The position numbers were made by a program, and so were the translations under genes. 56,101 bases of DNA from Candidatus Aquabacterium excrementipullorum (lineage in GTDB: Bacteria; Pseudomonadota; Gammaproteobacteria; Burkholderiales; Burkholderiaceae_C). The stretch is from positions 1 to 56,101 of the forward strand of contig DXIO01000085.1 of assembly GCA_019112875.1 (NCBI GenBank). Direction: 5' to 3'. Positions 35,691-44,488 of the stretch are shown piece by piece. The notes under the pieces are model-generated. The model was given only the letters and a program-made list of their open reading frames with translations. It was not told the origin of the DNA and made no database searches. Positions within the stretch are counted from its first letter, which is position 1. Every line of letters begins with the position of its first letter.

Positions 35691-36825
35691 CTTCCTTGAA
35701 GCGGGCGATGCGTTCGGCATCGGCGGGGTGGCTGCTGAAGGCGATGCCCAGGCTGTCGGCGTCGTCCGAGTCGTGATCTTCATCGTCTGGCGTACCGGGC
35801 TCGTCGTCGGGCGATGCGTCGCGGGGCCGCTGTGACTCGCCGGCTTCGTCCTTGTCGTCCTCATCCCGAGGCGGGCGTTTGCGGTAAGCCGCTATTTCTT
35901 CGAAGAAGGTCACCATGGCCGAGGGGCGGATGCCATTGGCGCGCATCAGATCGATGGACGCCACGTCCGCCTCGCGCTCGAAATCGCGGGAGTAGGCCAT
36001 GTGGCCCAGCAGGGCGGGGGCGGCGGCCAGCCATTGGCTGAAGTCGCCCAGGGCCACGCTGGTGGCCGCGGCCAGCAAGCCGGACTGGACCAGCTGGCGC
36101 ATGGTGTGGCGCTCCCGAACATGGCCCAGTTCATGGCCGAACACGCCGATCAGGGTGTCGTCGTGGCCCTTGAGCAGGTTGATCAACTCGTCCGTGAAGA
36201 CGATGCTGCCATCCGGCAGGGCGAAGGCGTTGGGGCCGATGCGCGAACGGCGGAAGTGGATCTGCACGGGCAGGGTGTCTGTGCCGGGCTCCTGCACCAG
36301 GTGGTGCTGTGCCTGGGCACGCAGAAAGAGGGCGCGCAGGCGCTGCTGCTCGGCCTTGGGGATTCTGCTGGGACGCAGCCATTCTTCTTCCACGGCGCGC
36401 ATGGCCAGCTCCCCCACTTCCTGGTCCACCGAGCGGGGCGTCGCGGCAATGATGGTGCGCCCGGCCAGCGGCAGCCCCCAGAGGTAGGCGGCGATGCACA
36501 GCAGCACCAGCACGACGGTGGACGCGGCGACCAGGCGCCAGCTCTGCTGGATGTGCACCACCCAGCCATCCTGGATGCCGTGCTCGCGCACCCAGTGATC
36601 CCATTCGGCCGGCACGCGCGCATGCAGGGCGCCGCCATCGGGCAACTGGGCGATGCGGGCGCCGTGGCGCGTGCGTTCCGGCCAGCGGATGTCGCGCACC
36701 GGGATCTGCAGGTCGACATCGGGCCCTCGCAGGTGAAGGACACCTTCCTGGATCCGCAGACCGACCGGAATGGCCTGGGCGTGCTCCCCGTCGAAGTAGT
36801 CGACGCTCAGCGCGGCATCGCTCAT
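35677..36825 (-). CDS. M48-family zinc metallopeptidase
   Basis: Membrane-anchored protease of 382 residues. A soluble N-terminal part of about 110 residues precedes one membrane helix (LVAASTVVLVLLCIAAYLWG). The peptidase domain carries the zinc motif HELGH and the downstream glutamate in FEREADVASIDLM. The C-terminus includes a very acidic stretch (PPRDEDDKDEAGE and DDEDHDSDDADS) before SHPADAERIARF. It resembles YcaL/LoiP-type proteases but with its own N-terminal domain. It starts four bases after the DUF898 gene, so the pair is likely one operon. Confidence 0.9.
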   Translation of the reverse strand: MSDAALSVDYFDGEHAQAIPVGLRIQEGVLHLRGPDVDLQIPVRDIRWPERTRHGARIAQLPDGGALHARVPAEWDHWVREHGIQDGWVVHIQQSWRLVAASTVVLVLLCIAAYLWGLPLAGRTIIAATPRSVDQEVGELAMRAVEEEWLRPSRIPKAEQQRLRALFLRAQAQHHLVQEPGTDTLPVQIHFRRSRIGPNAFALPDGSIVFTDELINLLKGHDDTLIGVFGHELGHVRERHTMRQLVQSGLLAAATSVALGDFSQWLAAAPALLGHMAYSRDFEREADVASIDLMRANGIRPSAMVTFFEEIAAYRKRPPRDEDDKDEAGESQRPRDASPDDEPGTPDDEDHDSDDADSLGIAFSSHPADAERIARFKEADRH

Positions 36826-36829
36826 GCCA

Positions 36830-38035
36830 TCACAGGCCGAAGTCGATGCCGGCCAGATCCGCCGCGGCGTCGCCGACGCCTTCTCGGTGCAGCGAGCCCT
36901 TCTGGCGCGAGACCAGCGTGTCCAGGTCGATGCGGGCATGGATGCTCACCGCCTGCAGGCGCAGCCGCGCCATGGCGATGGCTGCGAAAGGCCAGTACAG
37001 GCCGAGCGTGAACACCATCAACGTCCAGTTGATCAGCGTCTGCTTGAGCATGGGGCCAAAGTTCAACTGGCTTTTGAAGCGAAGGTCGCGGCAGCCAGTC
37101 TGCGTCCAGACCAGGTTCTGCATGCGCGACTGGATGTAGGGAATGGGTACGGCATAGACCGCGACCATGACGAAGATCATCACCGGAAAGGCCATGGCCG
37201 CCGCCTCGGCTCCGCGCCGTGCGCCGCCGCCCATGCCCACCAAGCTGGCGCCACCGATGATGCCCACCAGCACGCTGGCCGCGATGCCCAGGCCGATGGC
37301 CAGTCCGAAGGTCTTCAGACAGATCTTGACGACATCACCGAAGCTGGCACGGAACTCGGTGCGCAATTGGCCGTAGACGTAGTTCTGGTGCTGGTACTTC
37401 TTGAACCGGTAATAGGCATAGGGCAAGGCGCCCAGGTACGCCATCACCATCAGGAGGCCTCCCGCCACGATGCCGGCCATGTTCTTGGTGGCGATGAGCG
37501 CGAAGCCCACCCCGAAGAAGCCGGCCATCACCAACACCGGAATCAGGAAGACCAGGTAGGCGTCCTTCAGCGACCCTGTGAACTGCAAGCGCAGGCCACG
37601 CCAGCTGGTGTTGGCCAGCCGGAACTGCATCGAGGCACGCAGCAGTGCCGGCCACACGGCCATGAAGATCAGGAAGGCGATGCCGCCGGCCAACGGCGAG
37701 GCCTTGAGTGCCACGTTGTAGACCAGCAGCAGCGCGGCCATCAGCAGGAAGCCACGCAGCATGCGCTTGGGATCGCCATGGAAATCCAGCGCATGGCCCG
37801 CCACGTGCGTGTTGCCGTAGAAATAGCGCAGCTTGCGCACCTTGGCCCAGGGGTAATACAACCCGAAGGTGACCAACGTTAGCAGCAGGTTGACGATCCA
37901 GATGCGGAAGTACTCGCTGCCCGAGCCGGTGAACTCGATCGGGTGGCGTTGCACGGGGCTTGGGGCGCCCAGATTGCCGGTGATCAATGGCGAGGCGTCG
38001 CGCACGGAAGCGCTCGGGTCGTCGGACTGCAGCAT
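36830..38035 (-). CDS. DUF898 (YjgN-like) multi-pass membrane protein
   Basis: A 401-residue inner-membrane protein with about eight hydrophobic segments. The DUF898 hallmark F/Y-GLYYPWAKVRKLRYFYGNT occurs after the first helix, and a second version, TLGLYWPFAAIAMARLR, occurs near the end, which suggests an internal repeat. GGGAGGA sits five bases before the ATG at 38035. Function is unknown. Its tight linkage to the M48 protease suggests that the two act together in the membrane (inference). Confidence 0.88.
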   Translation of the reverse strand: MLQSDDPSASVRDASPLITGNLGAPSPVQRHPIEFTGSGSEYFRIWIVNLLLTLVTFGLYYPWAKVRKLRYFYGNTHVAGHALDFHGDPKRMLRGFLLMAALLLVYNVALKASPLAGGIAFLIFMAVWPALLRASMQFRLANTSWRGLRLQFTGSLKDAYLVFLIPVLVMAGFFGVGFALIATKNMAGIVAGGLLMVMAYLGALPYAYYRFKKYQHQNYVYGQLRTEFRASFGDVVKICLKTFGLAIGLGIAASVLVGIIGGASLVGMGGGARRGAEAAAMAFPVMIFVMVAVYAVPIPYIQSRMQNLVWTQTGCRDLRFKSQLNFGPMLKQTLINWTLMVFTLGLYWPFAAIAMARLRLQAVSIHARIDLDTLVSRQKGSLHREGVGDAAADLAGIDFGL

Positions 38036-38085
38036 GAAATCCTCCCTTGTGGTGCTGTGTGTATTTGTGTCAATCGGGCGCAAGA

Positions 38086-38115
38086 TTAACCGATGGCCCG
38101 GGGGAGGCCTACAAT
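38086..38115 (+). promoter_or_regulatory. Predicted promoter of uvrD
   Basis: TTAACC at 38086-38091 and TACAAT at 38110-38115 are spaced by 18 bases. The expected transcription start falls at or next to the uvrD ATG at 38122, which would give a leaderless or nearly leaderless message. Confidence 0.45.
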
Positions 38116-38121
38116 TTTTGG

Positions 38122-40578
38122 ATGAATTTCGCTTCTGACGTTTCCTTGCCTCCCTCCGCGGCCGCCTCTTCCCTGTTGAAGGGGCTCAACCCGGAGCAAC
38201 TGGCCGCCGTGACCGCACCACCCGGCCCGTGGCTGATCCTGGCTGGCGCCGGATCGGGCAAGACGCGCGTGCTGACGACCCGCATCGCCTGGCTGCTGCA
38301 GACGGGCCAGGTGTCGCCGGCCGGCGTGATGGCCGTGACCTTCACCAACAAGGCGGCCAAGGAGATGCTGACCCGCCTGTCGGCCATGCTGCCCATCAAC
38401 GCGCGCGGCATGTGGATCGGCACCTTTCACGGGCTGTGCAACCGCTTCCTGCGGGCGCACTACAAGGTGGCGGGCCTGCCGCAGGCCTTTCAGATCCTGG
38501 ACACGCAGGACCAGCTCTCTGCCGTCAAGCGCGTCATCAAGGGCCTGAAGTACGACGAGGAAAAGGTGATCCCCAAGCAGACCACCTGGTTCATCGCCAA
38601 CGCCAAGGAAGACGGCCTGCGCCCACGCGACATCGTGCCGCGCGACGAGCTCGGCCGCCTGCAGCTCAGCGTCTACGAAGCCTATGAAGACCAGTGCATT
38701 CGCGAAGGCGTGGTCGATTTCGCCGAGTTGATGCTGCGCACCTACGAGCTGATGCGCGACAACGCCGAGTTGCGCGCGCACTACCAGCGGCGCTTCCGCC
38801 ACATCCTGGTCGACGAGTTCCAGGACACCAACAAGCTGCAGTACGCCTGGCTGAAGATGTTCTCCGGCAAGCCTGAAGAAACCGGGACCAGCGTGATGGC
38901 CGTGGGCGACGACGACCAGAGCATTTACGCCTTCCGTGGTGCGCAGGTGAGCAACATGGGTGATTTCGAACGCGAGTTCAAGGTGCCCGGCGTGATCAAG
39001 CTGGAACAGAACTACCGCAGCTTCGGCCACATCCTGGATTCGGCCAACGTGCTGATCGCCAACAACAGCCGCCGCCTGGGCAAGACGCTGCGCACCGATG
39101 CGGGCGCGGGCGAGCCGCTGCGCGTGTACGAGGCCAGCAGCGACTATGCCGAGGCGCAGTGGCTGGTGGACGAAGCGCGGCAGATGCACCGCGAGGGCCA
39201 GTCCTACAAGGAGGTGGCCGTGCTCTACCGCAGCAACGCGCAATCGCGGGTGATCGAATCGGCGCTGTTCAATTCAGGCGTGCCCTACAAGGTGTATGGG
39301 GGCCTGCGCTTCTTCGAGCGGGCCGAGGTGAAGCACGCGTTGGCCTACCTGCGCCTGATCGAGAACCCGAACGACGACACCAGCTTCCTGCGCGTGGTGA
39401 ATTTCCCGGCGCGCGGCATCGGCGCGCGCACGATCGAGGTGCTGCAGGACACGGCCCGCGCCAGTGGCCGCAGCCTGGGCCAGAGCGTGACGGCGGTGCC
39501 CGGCAAGGCTGGCGCCAACCTGCAGGCCTTCGTGACGAAGGTGGACGGGATGCGCGAGGCCACGCGCGGCCTGACGCTGCGCCACATCATCGAGCACGTG
39601 GTCGAGGCCTCGGGCCTGGCCGATTTCTACCGCACCGAGAAGGAAGGCCAGGAGCGCCTGGAGAACCTGGCCGAACTGGTCAACGCGGCAGAGGCCTTCG
39701 TCACGCAGGAGGGCTTCGGCAAGGACGCCGTGGCCTTGCCGGTGGACGAGCCCGCGGGCACGATCGCGCAGGGCCTGCCGGCCGCCGTGGCGCGCGTGGA
39801 CACCCTGCCCGATGCCGAGACCGGTGAGATCATCTCGCCGCTGGTGGCCTTCCTGACGCACGCCGCGCTCGAGGCTGGCGACAACCAGGCCCAGGCGGGC
39901 CAGGACGCCGTGCAACTGATGACGGTGCACGCGGCCAAGGGTCTGGAGTTCGACAACGTGTTCATCACTGGTCTGGAAGAAGGCCTTTTCCCACACGAGA
40001 ACTCGATGAACGACGGCGACAGCCTGGAAGAGGAGCGTCGCCTGATGTACGTGGCCATCACCCGGGCACGCAAGAAACTGCACATCAGCTTCTGCCAGAC
40101 GCGCATGCTGCACGGCCAGACACGCTACAACCTCAAGAGCCGCTTCCTGGAGGAACTGCCCGAAGCCTCCCTGAAATGGCTGACCCCGCGCAACCAGGGC
40201 TTCGGCTCGGGCTATGCACGCCAGTACCAGGAAGCCTGGGCCAGCGGACGCGGGCTGGGCTCGATGGTGGGGGCCGGTGCGCAGCCATGGCGTGGCGGCG
40301 CGGGTGGCAGCGGTGGCGGTCAGGCCTATGGCAGCGCCAAAGTGCGTGGCGAAGACGATTTCAAGGACCTGACCGCGCCCTTGCCCAGCCGCATGGCCCA
40401 GGCCAAGACCGAGAGCGGCTTCAAGGTGGGCCAGGGCGTGTTCCACAACAAGTTCGGCGAGGGCGTGATCCTGACGCTGGAAGGACAGGGCCCTGATGCG
40501 CGTGTTCAGGTCAACTTCGGGCGGCATGGCACCAAATGGCTGATGCTGAGCGTGGCCAAGCTGACCCCCACGGACTAA
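38122..40578 (+). CDS. uvrD: UvrD/PcrA-type DNA helicase II
   Basis: Superfamily 1A 3'-5' helicase of 818 residues acting in nucleotide-excision and mismatch repair. Motifs are seen in order: Q motif (LNPEQLAAV), Walker A (GAGSGKTR), motif Ia ([10 protein letters not shown]), Walker B (LVDEFQDTN), motif III ([13 protein letters not shown]), motif IV (EQNYRS), motif V ([14 protein letters not shown]) and motif VI ([12 protein letters not shown]). A Gly/Ser-rich linker leads to a C-terminal Tudor-like module ([19 protein letters not shown]), which in relatives contacts RNA polymerase. No strong ribosome-binding site lies within ten bases of the ATG. Confidence 0.97.
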   Translation: MNFASDVSLPPSAAASSLLKGLNPEQLAAVTAPPGPWLILAGAGSGKTRVLTTRIAWLLQTGQVSPAGVMAVTFTNKAAKEMLTRLSAMLPINARGMWIGTFHGLCNRFLRAHYKVAGLPQAFQILDTQDQLSAVKRVIKGLKYDEEKVIPKQTTWFIANAKEDGLRPRDIVPRDELGRLQLSVYEAYEDQCIREGVVDFAELMLRTYELMRDNAELRAHYQRRFRHILVDEFQDTNKLQYAWLKMFSGKPEETGTSVMAVGDDDQSIYAFRGAQVSNMGDFEREFKVPGVIKLEQNYRSFGHILDSANVLIANNSRRLGKTLRTDAGAGEPLRVYEASSDYAEAQWLVDEARQMHREGQSYKEVAVLYRSNAQSRVIESALFNSGVPYKVYGGLRFFERAEVKHALAYLRLIENPNDDTSFLRVVNFPARGIGARTIEVLQDTARASGRSLGQSVTAVPGKAGANLQAFVTKVDGMREATRGLTLRHIIEHVVEASGLADFYRTEKEGQERLENLAELVNAAEAFVTQEGFGKDAVALPVDEPAGTIAQGLPAAVARVDTLPDAETGEIISPLVAFLTHAALEAGDNQAQAGQDAVQLMTVHAAKGLEFDNVFITGLEEGLFPHENSMNDGDSLEEERRLMYVAITRARKKLHISFCQTRMLHGQTRYNLKSRFLEELPEASLKWLTPRNQGFGSGYARQYQEAWASGRGLGSMVGAGAQPWRGGAGGSGGGQAYGSAKVRGEDDFKDLTAPLPSRMAQAKTESGFKVGQGVFHNKFGEGVILTLEGQGPDARVQVNFGRHGTKWLMLSVAKLTPTD

Positions 40579-40700
40579 GCCTTTCGGGCGAGTGGACTGA
40601 TGCGGTATTGACGCAGCATCATCGAGCCCTCACCCAAAGGCGCTACGATCAGGCCTTGAAATCCACCCATCACTCTCTAGGTTCCAGGAGTCACCGCACC

Positions 40701-41264
40701 ATGGCGAAGTCCGACAAGAAACCAGCCGTCAAGGCGCCCGTGAAAACCGCCGCGAGGCCCGTCACCAAGGCGGCGTCCAAGTCGGCCGTGGGCCCGATCG
40801 ACATCGGCATCTCCGGCAAGGACCGCGAGGCCATCGCCAAGGGCCTGAACGGTCTGCTGGCCGACACCTTCACGCTGTACCTGACCACGCACAACTTCCA
40901 CTGGAACGTGACGGGCCCGATGTTCAACACGCTGCACGTGATGTTCATGGACCAGTACACCGAGCTGTGGAACGCGGTGGACCCGATCGCCGAGCGCATC
41001 CGCGCGCTGGGCGTGTGCGCCAGCGGCTCCTTTGGCGATTTCCGCAAGCTGAGCACGCTGCCGGATGCGCCCAGCACGCCGCCCAAGGCCAAGGACATGA
41101 TCCGCACGCTGGTCAATGGCCACGAGGCCGTGGCGCGCACGGCGCGCTCGCTGTTCCCGCTGGTGGACCAGGCCTCCGACGAGCCGACGGCCGATCTGCT
41201 GACCCAGCGCCTGGATGTGCACGAGAAGGCGGCCTGGATGCTGCGTTCGTTGCTGGAAGAGTGA
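40701..41264 (+). CDS. dps: Dps-family ferritin-like DNA-protection protein
   Basis: Stress protein that forms a 12-mer, oxidises iron with peroxide and can bind DNA. The ferroxidase site is visible in [12 protein letters not shown] (from residue 64) and in [21 protein letters not shown]. An N-terminal extension of about 30 residues is rich in Lys and Ala ([18 protein letters not shown]), the type of tail that binds DNA in E. coli Dps. The total is 187 residues. CAGGAG at 40685-40690 precedes the ATG at 40701. Confidence 0.95.
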   Translation: MAKSDKKPAVKAPVKTAARPVTKAASKSAVGPIDIGISGKDREAIAKGLNGLLADTFTLYLTTHNFHWNVTGPMFNTLHVMFMDQYTELWNAVDPIAERIRALGVCASGSFGDFRKLSTLPDAPSTPPKAKDMIRTLVNGHEAVARTARSLFPLVDQASDEPTADLLTQRLDVHEKAAWMLRSLLEE

Positions 41265-41302
41265 TCTTTGGCCGCTGGGGTTCAAGCCCTGGCTTTGAGC
41301 AG

Positions 41303-41325
41303 AAGGGGGCCTTGGGGCTCCCTTT
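41303..41325 (+). terminator. Terminator-like hairpin after dps
   Basis: AAGGGGGCC at 41303-41311 pairs with GGCTCCCTT (41316-41324) around TTGG, with one G-U pair, followed by TTG. Confidence 0.65.
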
Positions 41326-41364
41326 GTCGTTTGTGGTGGTGCTTTTTGGAGCTTTCGAGGGGGC

Positions 41365-42031
41365 GAGCGCTTTGTCGGGAGAGCGCGGGGCGCGGGATGT
41401 GGAGGCAGGTGGCCGGACCTGCGGTGGCGGTCCTGCCTGCGGCAGGACTTCCCTCCGATGCTCGCGGCGAGGTGGGGCCGCATGACTCACTACGCGCCTG
41501 CGGCGCTGCGTTCAAACAGATGCGGCCAGTCAGATGACGAAGCATGCGCTGCGCGCATGCCCACCTCGCCACTGCGCTTCTCGGCGCCACCGAAGGCGCC
41601 CGGCCGCCCGCCCCCACATCCCTTTGATCGCCCCGCTTGCCGCAGGCGCAGAAGATCGAGCCGTGCGTACCCTGGAGCGCAAGAGACCATCAGCCATCAG
41701 GTCAGCGCACGACAAATGGCCCGGGGACGTCGCCGCTTGCGAACGCCAGGACGGCGGCCTTTGAATGCGGCGAGCGGGGCGCCAAAGGGCTGAGCCGGTA
41801 TTCGGCCGGGCGCCTTGTTGGCGTCGGAGGCGCGCAGGGAGGGACAGGTTTGCCCCTGGCCTGTGGCCAGGGGATGGCGAGCATGTCTGAGCCCCGAAGG
41901 GGCGAGTTGCGCAGCCACCTGTCCCGGACGAGCACGCGCAGAGCAGTCACGCCGAAGGCGTGACCGCCAACATTGAAGCCCGGCCGAATACCGGCTCAGC
42001 CCCCGCCCCGCGCTCTCCCGACAAAGCGCTC
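41365..42031. repeat. 667-bp non-coding element of nested inverted repeats
   Basis: The 790 bases between dps and the response regulator gene contain no credible gene but are highly structured. A perfect 28-bp pair bounds the element: 41365-41392 (starting GAGCGCTTTGTC) and 42004-42031. Inside it is a perfect 25-bp pair (41787-41811 and 41978-42002). Perfect short hairpins with three-base loops fill the interior: 41430-41448 (loop TGC), 41494-41506 (TGC), 41542-41560 (TGC), 41853-41873 (TGT), 41891-41903 (GAA) and 41946-41964 (GAA). Larger pairs also occur: GGCGAGGTGGG (41466-41476) with 41560-41570, and GGCCGCAT (41476-41483) with 41520-41527. No transposase or target-site duplication is visible. 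It may be an intergenic repeat, a MITE relative or a structured RNA. Confidence 0.85.
41787..42002. repeat. Inner inverted-repeat unit with clustered hairpins
   Basis: This unit is bounded by the perfect 25-bp arms 41787-41811 and 41978-42002. Just inside, TGTTGGCG (41816-41823) pairs with CGCCAACA (41965-41972). Deeper still, GGGACAGGT (41841-41849) pairs with ACCTGTCCC (41917-41925) and encloses two of the triloop hairpins; a third hairpin (41946-41964) lies outside that pair. The symmetry implies a multi-branched stem-loop in RNA or a cruciform in DNA. Confidence 0.8.
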
Positions 42032-42054
42032 ACACCGCCGCAAGCAACGGATCC

Positions 42055-42684
42055 TCAAACCAATCCGTTGCGAATCGCGTAAACCGTCAGTTCAGAGTTG
42101 TTCGTCAACCCCAGCTTTTCCAGCACACGCGCCCGGTACACGCTCACGGTCTTCGGACTCAACAGCAACTGCTCCGCGATGTCCGACAGCCGCTTGCCCG
42201 AAGCGATCATCACCAGCGTCTGCAGCTCCCGGTCGGACAGCTTCTGGTGCGCATCTTCCGGCGCGGGCGTGGTCAGGTTGTCCACCAGCATCTGCGCCAT
42301 CTCGGGCGTCACGTACTTCTTGCCCTGCGACACCGTGCGCACCGCCGCCACGATCTGGGCCGCATCCCCGCCCTTGTTCAGATAGCCGCTGGCCCCCGCC
42401 TTCAGCGCGCGCATCGCGTACTGGTCCTCCGGGAACATCGACACCACCAGCACCTTGAGCTGCGTGCCTTCTTCCTTGAGCACATGCAGCACGTCCAGGC
42501 CGCTGCGGCCGGGCAGGTTGATGTCCAGCACCAGCACGTCGCACGAGCGCTCGCGCAGCAGGGTGCGCAGCTCGCCGTAATCGCCGGCCTCGCCCACGAC
42601 CTCGATGTCGCTGGCGTCGGCCAGGGTGTCTCGGATGCCTCGGCGGATCAAGGCATGGTCGTCGCAAAGAATGACTTTGATCAT
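42055..42684 (-). CDS. LuxR/NarL-family response regulator
   Basis: A 209-residue two-component regulator. The receiver has the acidic pocket (LCDDH), phospho-acceptor Asp in VLVLDINLPG and Lys in YLNKGG. The C-terminal LuxR-type helix-turn-helix reads KLSDRELQTLVMIASGKRLS and ends SPKTVSVYRARVLEKLGL. The ATG at 42684 overlaps the stop of the upstream kinase gene by four bases, so this is a cognate pair. A TTG at 42696 would add four residues and is less likely. Target genes are unknown. Confidence 0.93.
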   Translation of the reverse strand: MIKVILCDDHALIRRGIRDTLADASDIEVVGEAGDYGELRTLLRERSCDVLVLDINLPGRSGLDVLHVLKEEGTQLKVLVVSMFPEDQYAMRALKAGASGYLNKGGDAAQIVAAVRTVSQGKKYVTPEMAQMLVDNLTTPAPEDAHQKLSDRELQTLVMIASGKRLSDIAEQLLLSPKTVSVYRARVLEKLGLTNNSELTVYAIRNGLV

Positions 42685-43865
42685 GGTTGCCCCCAAATGG
42701 TGGGGTCGTCAGGGTCCAGGTCGGATGCAGACGGGATAGAGGTCAATTCTGAACCGAACAGGTCGATGAAGCCGTTCTCGGGGCCGGACAGGGGCACCGA
42801 CAGGATGAGGGTGGTGCCCTGGGGGCCGCTGCTGATGTCGACCCAGCCGCCCACGGTCTCGGCGCGCTCGCGCAGGCCCCGGATACCGAAGGACCGGGCC
42901 TTGGCCAGGTCGTCCTGACTCAGGCCCCGGCCGTTGTCCGACACTTCGAGCGACAGCACACCGCCGGCCTGGGTCAGGTCGACCGTGACGCAATCGGCGT
43001 GCGCATGCTTGGAGATGTTGGTCAGCGCCTCCTGCGCGAACCGGTAGGCCACCAGCGGCACGGCGGTGGGCAGGGTGAGGGTCTCGTGGCTGGTGCGGAA
43101 GGTGGTGTCCACGCCGGTGCGCTTGCCGAAGCGGTCCGTCATCCACTGCAGGGCGGCGATCAGGCCTTGTTCCAGAATGGCCGGTCGCAGGTTGTGCATG
43201 ATCCGCTGGCTGGCCTCATGGGCCATGTTCACCGCCTCCATGGCCTGGTTGGCACGGTCGGCCACGGGCGTGCCTTCCGCATGGCGAACGATCCAGGCCA
43301 GGTCCAGCTTCACCGCAGTCAGTGCACCCCCGACATCGTCATGGATTTCACGTGCAATGGCGGCCCGTTCCTGTTCAATGCTGGTTTGAAGGTGCTGGGC
43401 CAGTTCACTGAGCTGCTGGCGCGACTGGCTCAGGGCCAGGTCGGCCTTCTGCTTGGCGATGCGGGTGCGGTTGGCTTCGATGGCCAGCAAGGCGGCCGGG
43501 GCCAGGCGGGCGAGGTTGCTCTTGAGCAGGTAGTCGTTGGCACCGTTGCGCATGGCCTGCACGGCGATGTCTTCGCCGATCTCGCCAGACACCAGGATGA
43601 AGGGCACGAGCTTGCCGGTCGAGCGGACCTTGTCCAGCGCCGCCAAGCCGGAGTAGCCCGGCAGGTTGTAGTCGGAGAGGATCAGGTCCCAGTCGTCCTC
43701 GAGCGCCTCGATCAGGGCCGATTCGGTCTCGATGCGTTCGATGTCCGCGTCGATGCCGCCACGGCGCAGGTGGGCGGCGACCAGGGCATGGTCGGCCTCG
43801 TTGTCCTCGAGGTGCAGGACACGCAGTCGGCGGGGCGTCGTCATGTCGGATTGGGCGTCATCCAC
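42681..43865 (-). CDS. Receiver-histidine kinase fusion (HisKA_3 type)
   Basis: A 394-residue cytoplasmic sensor kinase with no membrane segment. The N-terminal receiver is complete (LHLEDNEADHAL, LILSDYNLPG, DYLLKSNL). A coiled coil leads to the HisKA_3 dimerisation domain with the phospho-His in AAIAREIHDDVGGALTAVKL, then an ATPase domain (NISKHAHADCV, VSDNGRGL, GIRGLRERAETVGG). About 30 residues of tail follow. The GTG at 43865 has GAGAG upstream; the ATG at 43844 is an alternative. Since its input domain is a receiver, it is probably controlled by another phosphodonor protein (inference). Confidence 0.92.
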   Translation of the reverse strand: MDDAQSDMTTPRRLRVLHLEDNEADHALVAAHLRRGGIDADIERIETESALIEALEDDWDLILSDYNLPGYSGLAALDKVRSTGKLVPFILVSGEIGEDIAVQAMRNGANDYLLKSNLARLAPAALLAIEANRTRIAKQKADLALSQSRQQLSELAQHLQTSIEQERAAIAREIHDDVGGALTAVKLDLAWIVRHAEGTPVADRANQAMEAVNMAHEASQRIMHNLRPAILEQGLIAALQWMTDRFGKRTGVDTTFRTSHETLTLPTAVPLVAYRFAQEALTNISKHAHADCVTVDLTQAGGVLSLEVSDNGRGLSQDDLAKARSFGIRGLRERAETVGGWVDISSGPQGTTLILSVPLSGPENGFIDLFGSELTSIPSASDLDPDDPTIWGQP

Positions 43866-43957
43866 TTAAGGGCTCTCAATCTCCGGATATGCGCCAAGTT
43901 TTACCGCGTCATCGGCACGACTTGCCGCGCTGCAAGATGAAAAATTCTAACAACCAT

Positions 43958-43970
43958 GCACATCATGTGC
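43958..43970. promoter_or_regulatory. Palindrome in the kinase / CheZ-like divergent region
   Basis: GCACAT (43958-43963) and ATGTGC (43965-43970) form a perfect inverted repeat around one base, in the 170-base gap between divergent genes. It has the form of a dimeric regulator site; no regulator can be named. Confidence 0.35.
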
Positions 43971-44035
43971 GTTGATCTTGGCCGGGGGATTTCACAGGTG
44001 TGTATCCCGCGAGACGCTGGGGTCCTGGAGCCGCC

Positions 44036-44488
44036 ATGCAGAACCATCAAGAAATCCCCGATTCGCCGGTAGAGCGCGACATCCCGCTGTTCGTGGCCGC
44101 CGAACTGCAGGACCACTTGATGATGGCCACCAATGACCTTGAACGCCTGCAACGCCTGCTGGACGACGCCTATGGCGTGCTGCAGGAAGGGTTTCATGGC
44201 ACGGCACACCAGTTGGGGCAAGCCATCGATGGCGGGCAGGGGGACATCTCGTCGATGCAGAACGCGCTGCAGACCCTTTACAAGGCCGTCACCGCACTGC
44301 AGTTCCAGGACATGGCCACCCAACTCATCCACCATACCAGCAAACGCCTGCGCAACTGTGCCGACCAGATCGCGCGCGATGCGATGGGCGACGACCCCGA
44401 CGGGGAGGCCATCGTCGAGACGGAACCCCTCAAACCCAACCCGGTGACCCAGGACGAAATGGACGCCGGCTCCGTGGAATTGTTCTAA
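44036..44488 (+). CDS. Short CheZ-like chemotaxis protein
   Basis: A 150-residue soluble helical protein at the head of a cheY-cheA-cheW cluster. The stretch ALQFQDMATQLIHH carries the D-x-x-x-Q arrangement of CheZ (E. coli QDLTGQ, the catalytic Asp and Gln that dephosphorylate CheY-P), and the helix around it is Leu/Gln-rich as in CheZ. The acidic C-terminus DEMDAGSVELF resembles the CheY-binding tail of CheZ. It is shorter than classical CheZ (about 210), so the CheZ assignment is an inference from motif and context. CTGGAG precedes the ATG at 44036. Its stop codon forms part of the next promoter. Confidence 0.7.
   Translation: MQNHQEIPDSPVERDIPLFVAAELQDHLMMATNDLERLQRLLDDAYGVLQEGFHGTAHQLGQAIDGGQGDISSMQNALQTLYKAVTALQFQDMATQLIHHTSKRLRNCADQIARDAMGDDPDGEAIVETEPLKPNPVTQDEMDAGSVELF

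Noticed and set aside
40608-40649. TTGACG...TACGAT as the dps promoter
   Set aside because: The spacing is 30 bases. TACGAT may still be a -10 element, but a fitting -35 box was not found.
41458-41963. Several 60-120-codon frames on both strands within the repeat element
   Set aside because: They run through the hairpins and inverted repeats, have unusual compositions and lack good ribosome-binding sites; symmetric DNA explains the open frames.
41365-42031. CRISPR array or insertion sequence as explanation for the repeats
   Set aside because: There are no regularly spaced direct repeats with unique spacers, no transposase frame and no flanking target-site duplication.
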